Below, one piece after another: positions 48,618 to 54,726 of a stretch of 54,726 bases of DNA (position 1 is its first letter; each line of letters starts with the position of its first letter). Origin of the DNA: Lachnospiraceae bacterium (GTDB taxonomy: Bacteria; Bacillota; Clostridia; Lachnospirales; Lachnospiraceae); contig JAFWDM010000028.1 in the NCBI GenBank assembly GCA_017513005.1, forward strand, positions 1 to 54,726, read 5' to 3'. The position numbers were made by a program, and so were the translations under genes. Below the pieces are notes generated by a model. That model did not search any database. It saw nothing but the letters and a program-made list of their open reading frames with translations, and was not told where the DNA came from.

Positions 48618-48665
48618 TTTCTTTTTCAAAAATGCTTCTTGCATTTGACAGCTGATAGTATTCAT

Positions 48666-48703
48666 AATAAGCAGTGCAGGCGGTGTCTGCACTGCTTATT
48701 TTT
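48666..48703 (+). terminator. terminator of the ABC ATPase gene
   Basis: AATAAGCAGTGCAG and CTGCACTGCTTATT form a 14-base perfect stem with a 7-base loop, followed by T5. Confidence 0.85.
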
Positions 48704-48730
48704 GTTATGGAAAAGAGTTTCGAGGTATTC

Positions 48731-49897
48731 ATGCTTACATCACAGATCATTAAAAACTGCCTGGAGGAAATGAGCGCGATCACGCGCACGCAGTTCTGCG
48801 TGCAGGATCTCAACGGGAATGTGATCGCCGCGACCGCGCAGATGGCGCCGCCGGAGGCGGCCATGGTCTCGGGATTTGCCCACTCTGCGGTGGACAGTCA
48901 GATCATCGGGACCAGCTATCTGCTCAAGGTCCTGGATGACGGAGATCCCTTCTATATCCTCACGGCGACGGGAAGCAGCGACTATACCTATATGGTGGCG
49001 AAGATGGTCGCCGGTCAGCTGCAGAGTCTCATCACAGCCTACAAGGAGCGGCTGGACCGGGGAAATTTTTTCCAGAATCTTCTGCTGGACAACCTGCTGG
49101 CGGTGGACATCCACAACCGCGCGAGAAAGCTCCACATCCCGGCATCCGGGCCGCGGGCAGTCGTCGTCTTTGATATAGCGCCGTGGAAGGCGGAGCGTCC
49201 GGGAACGGGGGAAGACGCCGGTCCGGGACCGGCGGACGGGCGGGAGACCGGCCGCGGTCCGCTGGAGGCGGAGGCTGCAGCCGCACAGCTGCTCTCGGGG
49301 CTGTTTTCCTCCCAGGGCGGCGATTATCTGACCGAGGTCGAGGAGAACAGCGTCATTTTGATCAAATCGCTCTCCTCGGAGGAGGAATACGAAGAGCTGG
49401 AACAGTGCGCCAGGACGGCAGTGGATATGCTGGGGACGGAAGCCATGGTGGATGCGCGCGCCGCCTATGGCACGATCGTCACGGAGCTGCGCGACCTGTC
49501 CAAGTCCTACAAGGAGGCCCGTATGGCCATGGATGTCGGGCAGATCTTTTATGCCGGGCGGAAGGTCCTCTCCTATAATGAACTCGGCATCGGCAGGCTG
49601 ATCTACCAGCTTCCGGTCAATCTCTGCCGCATGTTTCTGCAGGAGATCTTCGGGGACTATGATCCGGCCGCGATCGACCAGGAGTCTCTCGCCACGATCC
49701 AGACCTTTTTTGACAATAATCTGAATGTCTCCGAGACGTCCCGGCAGCTCTTCATCCACCGGAACACCCTCGTCTACCGCATGGAGAAGCTGCAGAAGGC
49801 GACGGGGCTGGACATCCGGGCCTTTGAGGATGCCATGACCTTCCGGATCGCGCTCATGGTAAGTGATTACATGAAATTTCTGGAGCGTAAGGGGTGA
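48731..49897 (+). CDS. CdaR/PucR-family transcriptional regulator
   Basis: A 388-residue regulator. The N-terminal sensory domain (residues 1-110, TSQIIKNCLEEMSAITRTQF) resembles the sugar-diacid-recognition region. A GGDEF-related middle domain (around residues 200-300) follows. The C-terminal HTH_30 reads NLNVSETSRQLFIHRNTLVYRMEKLQKATG. A Pro/Gly/Glu insertion near residue 155 is low complexity. The ATG at 48731 has GAGG 5 bases upstream; in-frame ATGs at 48674 and 48707 lie in or just after the terminator and lack a site. Its proximity to the sugar ATPase suggests control of carbohydrate uptake; the effector is unknown. Confidence 0.85.
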   Translation: MLTSQIIKNCLEEMSAITRTQFCVQDLNGNVIAATAQMAPPEAAMVSGFAHSAVDSQIIGTSYLLKVLDDGDPFYILTATGSSDYTYMVAKMVAGQLQSLITAYKERLDRGNFFQNLLLDNLLAVDIHNRARKLHIPASGPRAVVVFDIAPWKAERPGTGEDAGPGPADGRETGRGPLEAEAAAAQLLSGLFSSQGGDYLTEVEENSVILIKSLSSEEEYEELEQCARTAVDMLGTEAMVDARAAYGTIVTELRDLSKSYKEARMAMDVGQIFYAGRKVLSYNELGIGRLIYQLPVNLCRMFLQEIFGDYDPAAIDQESLATIQTFFDNNLNVSETSRQLFIHRNTLVYRMEKLQKATGLDIRAFEDAMTFRIALMVSDYMKFLERKG

Positions 49898-50004
49898 AAC
49901 GACAGAACTGGTAAAACGACAGAGATGGCAAAAAGAAAAAGCTGGTCGATAGATCGAAGGCGCATTCCCGCGCCTTCCTGACATTCTTGTCTTGCGAGGC
50001 TTCG

Positions 50005-50026
50005 CAGGACTCGCGGGCGATTCTTG
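50005..50026 (+). repeat. dispersed palindrome, copy R5
   Basis: CAGGACTCG, loop CGGG, CGATTCTTG; followed by GGGCTGCTGCA, similar to the sequence after R2. Two changes in the stem weaken pairing. Confidence 0.5.
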
Positions 50027-50030
50027 AACA

Positions 50031-50077
50031 GGGCTGCTGCACCGGTCGGGAGATCCGGCTGTGCGGCAGCTTTTTTT
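50031..50077 (+). terminator. terminator after the CdaR gene
   Basis: GGCTGCTGCACCGG pairs with CCGGCTGTGCGGCAGC around TCGGGAGAT, followed by T7. Confidence 0.75.
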
Positions 50078-50175
50078 GATCTGCAGTGAAAAACCGGCCC
50101 GAAAGTGGTAGAATACTTACATATTTGTAACTGCAAACAGCACAGTAACATCTACAAACACTTGGGAGGACGGAA

Positions 50176-53100
50176 ATGAAACTACAGCGATTGTTGGCAA
50201 TTGGATTGGCGGCAGTTCTGTCGGTTTCCGCGTGCCTGCCTGTGTCGGTCACAGGCGCGTATGCATCGGAAACAGGCAGTACCCGCGAGACGGCTGCGGA
50301 GGAGGCGGCGGAGACCGCCGGTCCGGGCAGTGAAGCGGCAGAGGCAGAGGATGCCATGACCGCGGAAGAGGCCGGGAATACGGCACAGGAGGCCGCAGAG
50401 GAGACCGACGGCAGTACGGATCCTGCTGAGGCGGACACCGGTGAAGCCGGGGATCCCTCAGAGGAAGCAGAGCCTGCCGGCCCGGACGGGGAGCAGGAAG
50501 CTGTTTCTCCGGACGAGAGCCCTGAAGATGCGGATGAAGCGGACACAGGCTCGGCAGAGGACCCTGCACCTGTCGACCCTGCGGACGCGGATGACGGGCA
50601 GGAGAGGGATGCAGGAGAAGCAGTGCCCTCCGATGATCCTTCAGCGGAAAGCAGGAAGGACACGGAAGCAGAGAGGGACGAGGCTGCCGGCGCACAGGAG
50701 GCCGCCGGCGGTGACCGCGATGGCGGCGCTGCCGAAGAGGGGGCCGCTGAGACGCAGGTCGAGGAAAAAACCGGCAGGGAGACCGTGGAGACACCGGCCG
50801 TGCAGGCCTCGGAGGATGATTTTGCAAATGCGGCAGAGTTGACGGAAAGCAGCCCGGTGCAGGTGGAGGTCACCGGGAGCGATCCCTGCGCGTACCTGAA
50901 GTTTACCCCTGCGGAGGACTCCGCCTTCGCTTTCTACTCTCTTTCAGACAGCGGAGCGGATACATACGCGACGCTGTTCGATGAATCGTATGCGCAGGTC
51001 GCGCAGGATGATGACGGGGGAGAAGGATGGAACTTCCGCGTCAAGTACCCTTTGCAGGCCGGACATACTTATTACCTCGAGGTACGTCAGCTGAACTATG
51101 GGGATGCTGTTTTTACAGTCTATGCGGAAACAATAACATTCTGCGTATCTCGCAACGGGGACCGCAGGGTGGAAGCGTCGCCGGGGGAGGAAGTCACTTT
51201 TTCCGTCACGGCGAGTTCCGATACCGCGATTCATTATCAGTGGTATAAGGATGGAGAGGAGGCGGCCGGGGAAACCGGGGATGCATATACCCTGGTGGCA
51301 GACGGCAGTCACGGAGTATACTGTTCTGTCTGGGACGACAATGACGAAAGCGAAACAGTCGATTTTGATCTCATAGTAGAGAACCATCTGGCGGCTTATG
51401 CGGCGGGCTCCGAGTACAGCGACGAGACGCTTTATGTTGCCGTCGGCCAAAAGGCAGAACTGAACGTGACAGTATCGGCGGATGACGAGAGTGCGCTTCG
51501 CTGTCAATGGTATAGGGAATGGGAGCCCATCGAGGGAGAGACAGGAAGAGCCCTGACAACGGACGCCGTGACAGAACGTGTGGAGTATCAATTCCAGGTA
51601 CAGGATCAGTATGGCAACAGCTGTACAGTCTATTTCTACATCTATCCGGAAAACCATCTGAAGGCCTATGCGGCCGGAACGAATCAGCAAAGCGACGTCA
51701 GTATCCCTGTTTCCCCGGGAGAAGGTGCCCGGCTCGGAGTCGTCGCGTCGGCGGATGACGAGAGCGGGCTGCAGTATGCGTGGTATAAAGACGACGACCC
51801 CATCGAAGGCGCGGAGGCCGCCGCATACACAGTTGATGCGGTGACGGAGTATACCGCCTTCCGCTGCGAAGTCACTGACCGGTACGACAACGAATGTCAT
51901 GTCTGGTTTTATCTGTATGTCGAAAATCATCTGAAGGCCTGGCCGGAAGGAAACGAGGAGGGCGACAATGAAATCTGGACCACAGTCGGTCCCGGAAAGA
52001 CAAAAGCCCTGCGCGTCATGGTATCTGCGGATGATATGGACGGCCTGACCTATCAGTGGCGGGATGAGAATAACTGGGAAGACCTGGAGGGAGAGACCTC
52101 CGATACCTATGAGGCGGGCGCAGGTTATTATACCTGCACCGTTACGGATCCCTATGGGAACAGAGCGACCGCCTGGTTCAATCTGCGTGTAGATAATAAG
52201 CTGCAGGCATATCCGGAGGGGAACGAGCCTGAAGATCAGACAGCCTACATCACTATAGAGGCAGGCCAGTCAAAGCAGCTGAAGGTGATCGCGACAGCAG
52301 AAGACATGGAAGGCCTCACCTTCCGCTGGGAACGGGAGAATGAAGAGAGCTGGGACTGGGAGGAACTCGAAGGGGAAGACTCCGATACGCTCCGTACGCC
52401 GGTAAATACCAGAGGAGACTGGCGATGCATCGTGCAGGACGCCTATGGGAACATAGAACATGTTTATTTTTATGTTTCCATCGACAACCGTCTGGAGGTG
52501 CGCCAGGAGGGGAACGACAGGATCCTCAGCGGATACAGGACGGTCCATCTGCATCCGGGCCAAGAGACGACCCTGCGGGCATCGGCGAAGGCGCTGAATG
52601 AAGAATCCATGCTGTTTACCTGGGAAAAGGACGGAGAAAAGGTAGAAGGCGCGGCGGCCTCCTCCCTTGCGGTGAAGGGAGAGCGGAATGCGGAGTATGT
52701 GTGCCGGGTCCGGGATTTCTACGGAAACAGTGAACGGGTGATCTTCGAGGTCGTGATCGATAACCGGCTGGAGGCCCATCCGGCAGGAATGCATGCGGGG
52801 GAGAGCACGAAGGAGTATGACGCGCCCGCAGAAGCAGGCGAGAGGCTCTCTGTGGCAGCCTCTGCCCTGGATCCGTCGACTCTTTCCTATACGTGGAGCT
52901 ATTTAGATCAAAACGATTGGGAATGGAGGGAGACCGAAGGAGAGACGGGAGCAGGCCATGCGATTCGTTCCGGCGAACTGCTCAAAGGAGCTTCGGCGGA
53001 ATTCCGCTGTACGGTTCAGGACACCTACGGCAACAGCGAGGAAGTGTTCTTCTGGTTCCCTTCTGACACCGGATCCTACGACCTCACCGTTTACCCCAAG

Positions 53101-54726
53101 GGGGCCGGCAGGATGGAGGACGGAAGCCGCGAGGACTTTGTCTGTATCGGCGCCGACAGCGGCCAGGACCAGGTGACTCTGGAGGTGACCGCAGAGGCGA
53201 CGGATCCCGCAGGACTCAGGTACAGGTGGTACGATGATGACTGGAAAGAGCTGGCAGAAACCGGGGAAAACCGGCTGGCGGTCAGCGCATTGGAAACTAC
53301 CAGGTATATCTGCCGGGTCTCGGACGGGCATAGAAACTGGGAAGATGCCTATTTCTATGTGCGCCGCAATGCCTTCTGGGCCTATCCGGAAGGTGCAGGG
53401 AGCCGGAAGGATGACAGCGTATGGATCAACCTGAAGCTGGGAGAGAAGAAGACCCTGCGGGCGATCGTCTCGGCAGAAGATACGTCCGGGATCACCTATC
53501 AGTGGGAGAAGGAGTATGAACCGCTGGAGGGGGAGACAAAAGCAGACCTGTCCATCACCGGAAGTGCCGGGGCGGACTACAGATGCAGGGTCAGTGACCG
53601 GTATGGGAATACCGCTGTCCTCGACTACTATGTCTCCGTCGGCAGTCTGAAGATCAGTCCTGCCGTCCCCGGCGCGGAGTGTGACGATGGTCGTCATGTA
53701 TCCATCAAGATGAAGCCGGGAGAGAAGACGACCCTGAAGGGTGACGTGCAGGCTGAGCAGGACGCTGAACTGTCCTACCGGTGGATCGACTGGTCCGGAG
53801 ACGACTCTGTCCTCGGAACAGAGCCATCATTTGAGGTCACGGGAGACCGCAACAGATCGGTGCGGCTGGAGGTTTCTGACCAGTACGGAAATACGGCATA
53901 TCTGACTTTCTATATCGAGCTCAACCACCTGGAGGCATCGGCAGATCCCGCTGGATCCTCCGCGACCTGGAAGGATCCGGACGGAGACGACGTCTACCTT
54001 GCAGGAAAGGATGGTGCGACGTTAAAGGTGAAGGCAGAGGCGGATGACCTCTCCGGGATCACCTACACATGGTGCGACACTGACAACTATTCGGTGGCTG
54101 CAAAGGGGACAGACACGATCGTAGTCAACCCCTGGGGATGGCACACTTACCGCTGCGATGTGGTGGACCGGTACGGAAATGAGGACCGCGTCTATTTCCA
54201 GGTTCTGAACGATTCCGGCCTCACGGCCTATCCTGCCGACAGAGATAAGACCGAGTACAGTGAAGAGGATAACCGCAGCACGGTCCGCGCAGAGAAGGGC
54301 ACAAAATGCACACTCAGGGTGGATGCCTCTGTTACAGACAAGTCCGCGCTGAAATATATCTGGCAGTCCCGGAGCCTGCAGTTGAACGGGGATGGAACTG
54401 TAAATGAGAAGGCGGCGCGGGCGGCTTCCGGCTGGAAAGACCAGGCCGGGAATACGGACAGCCTTGCCGTCACTGTCGATGCCGACGAAAGATACCAGTG
54501 CCTGGTCGAAGACATCTATGGCAGACGGGTATTTGTCACCTTTGATATCCGGCCGGAGACCGTCAGGGATCTGTCGACAGCTGTCGTTACGATCCCGCAG
54601 GGGAATAGGACCTATACCGGAAAGGCGTATACACCGGCACCTGTCGTGAAGTACGGGACCGAGACGCTTGTATCCGGCACGGATTATACGGTCAGGTATC
54701 AGGACAATACCAATGCCGGAACGGCG
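50176..54726 (+). CDS. giant exported PPC/Ig-repeat surface protein (3' end outside the window)
   Basis: An open frame of 1517 codons that does not end within the window. The signal peptide MKLQRLLAIGLAAVLSVSAC is followed by about 190 residues of acidic Ala/Glu/Asp/Pro low complexity. A PPC-like domain comes next (CAYLKFTPAEDSAFAFYSL, DTYATLFD, LQAGHTYYLEV). Eleven or twelve Ig-like repeats of about 85-95 residues follow, each with YxWYxDD/W...E-G-E-T...Y-x-C-x-V-x-D-x-YGN...V-x-F and a linker such as VENHLKAYAAG or VDNKLQAYPEG. Near the end begins a repeat of another type (GNRTYTGKAYTPAPVVKYG). GGGAGG lies 6 bases before the ATG. A wall-anchored adhesin is inferred; the anchor is not visible. 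Confidence 0.8.
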   Translation, partial: MKLQRLLAIGLAAVLSVSACLPVSVTGAYASETGSTRETAAEEAAETAGPGSEAAEAEDAMTAEEAGNTAQEAAEETDGSTDPAEADTGEAGDPSEEAEPAGPDGEQEAVSPDESPEDADEADTGSAEDPAPVDPADADDGQERDAGEAVPSDDPSAESRKDTEAERDEAAGAQEAAGGDRDGGAAEEGAAETQVEEKTGRETVETPAVQASEDDFANAAELTESSPVQVEVTGSDPCAYLKFTPAEDSAFAFYSLSDSGADTYATLFDESYAQVAQDDDGGEGWNFRVKYPLQAGHTYYLEVRQLNYGDAVFTVYAETITFCVSRNGDRRVEASPGEEVTFSVTASSDTAIHYQWYKDGEEAAGETGDAYTLVADGSHGVYCSVWDDNDESETVDFDLIVENHLAAYAAGSEYSDETLYVAVGQKAELNVTVSADDESALRCQWYREWEPIEGETGRALTTDAVTERVEYQFQVQDQYGNSCTVYFYIYPENHLKAYAAGTNQQSDVSIPVSPGEGARLGVVASADDESGLQYAWYKDDDPIEGAEAAAYTVDAVTEYTAFRCEVTDRYDNECHVWFYLYVENHLKAWPEGNEEGDNEIWTTVGPGKTKALRVMVSADDMDGLTYQWRDENNWEDLEGETSDTYEAGAGYYTCTVTDPYGNRATAWFNLRVDNKLQAYPEGNEPEDQTAYITIEAGQSKQLKVIATAEDMEGLTFRWERENEESWDWEELEGEDSDTLRTPVNTRGDWRCIVQDAYGNIEHVYFYVSIDNRLEVRQEGNDRILSGYRTVHLHPGQETTLRASAKALNEESMLFTWEKDGEKVEGAAASSLAVKGERNAEYVCRVRDFYGNSERVIFEVVIDNRLEAHPAGMHAGESTKEYDAPAEAGERLSVAASALDPSTLSYTWSYLDQNDWEWRETEGETGAGHAIRSGELLKGASAEFRCTVQDTYGNSEEVFFWFPSDTGSYDLTVYPKGAGRMEDGSREDFVCIGADSGQDQVTLEVTAEATDPAGLRYRWYDDDWKELAETGENRLAVSALETTRYICRVSDGHRNWEDAYFYVRRNAFWAYPEGAGSRKDDSVWINLKLGEKKTLRAIVSAEDTSGITYQWEKEYEPLEGETKADLSITGSAGADYRCRVSDRYGNTAVLDYYVSVGSLKISPAVPGAECDDGRHVSIKMKPGEKTTLKGDVQAEQDAELSYRWIDWSGDDSVLGTEPSFEVTGDRNRSVRLEVSDQYGNTAYLTFYIELNHLEASADPAGSSATWKDPDGDDVYLAGKDGATLKVKAEADDLSGITYTWCDTDNYSVAAKGTDTIVVNPWGWHTYRCDVVDRYGNEDRVYFQVLNDSGLTAYPADRDKTEYSEEDNRSTVRAEKGTKCTLRVDASVTDKSALKYIWQSRSLQLNGDGTVNEKAARAASGWKDQAGNTDSLAVTVDADERYQCLVEDIYGRRVFVTFDIRPETVRDLSTAVVTIPQGNRTYTGKAYTPAPVVKYGTETLVSGTDYTVRYQDNTNAGTA

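Noticed and set aside
49854-50873. Ser/Ala-rich minus-strand frame
   Set aside because: Antisense to the acidic low-complexity start of the giant surface protein.

Overview
The window reads as chromosomal DNA of a GC-moderate Firmicute, most likely a member of the Lachnospiraceae (Clostridia). The reasons are the gene families together (DUF975 membrane protein, Uma2 nuclease with its own HTH, Fe-S aldo/keto reductase, CotH, BioY, an AP2-domain protein, SpaA-type sortase-dependent pilins, Ig/PPC-type giant surface protein), strong AGGAGG ribosome binding sites and U-tailed terminators. The species cannot be named from the sequence alone.

Layout. 1-5 kb: a tartrate-type locus, with a LysR regulator, a DASS/SLC13 transporter and the two subunits of an Fe-S L(+)-tartrate dehydratase (ttdA, ttdB), bounded by related hairpins. 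5-7.1 kb: a DUF975 membrane protein, then an HTH-Uma2 nuclease translationally coupled to a 54-residue ORF. 7.1-20.1 kb: an accessory surface locus with two tyrosine recombinases, a 580-base non-coding stretch with a strong Xer/dif-like site, a zinc-ribbon/AP2 DNA-binding protein, a 2451-residue VWA-containing tip adhesin and a backbone pilin. No sortase gene lies in the window. 20.1-24.1 kb: AT-richer and modular. Three toxin-antitoxin pairs (BrnT/BrnA, YoeB/YefM, HicA/HicB), all on the minus strand, each have a near-consensus promoter and each end in a homologous terminator. They are separated by decayed copies of the pilin 3' flank, including a remnant of a second sortase-anchored pilin tail. 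A transposase-N-like ORF closes the region.

24-46 kb: mostly ordinary housekeeping and cell-envelope genes with many short intergenic repeats: a steroid-reductase-like DUF1295 membrane protein, a secreted HAD phosphatase, a SEC-C/zincin protein, a small membrane protein, an Fe-S aldo/keto reductase, AIM24, DUF554, a thioesterase, lipoproteins with low-complexity linkers, a DUF4353 beta-helix protein, a TIGR04076-HAD fusion, a nitroreductase, a PHP phosphatase, a beta-phosphoglucomutase-like HAD, CotH, galactokinase and DUF1284. 46-54.7 kb: BioY under a BirA-type operator, tRNA-Ala(GGC), an MsmK/UgpC-type sugar ABC ATPase, a CdaR/PucR regulator, and the first 1517 codons of a giant exported PPC/Ig-repeat protein that runs off the end.

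The most interesting region is 7.1-24 kb. The recombinases plus dif-like site suggest site-specific rearrangement of the control region for the adhesin/pilin genes. The toxin-antitoxin array downstream looks like a cassette array grown by repeated duplication of the pilin 3' flank. A second theme is a family of short dispersed palindromes and small tandem duplications in intergenic DNA, including duplications that copy the 3' ends of the CotH and galactokinase genes.
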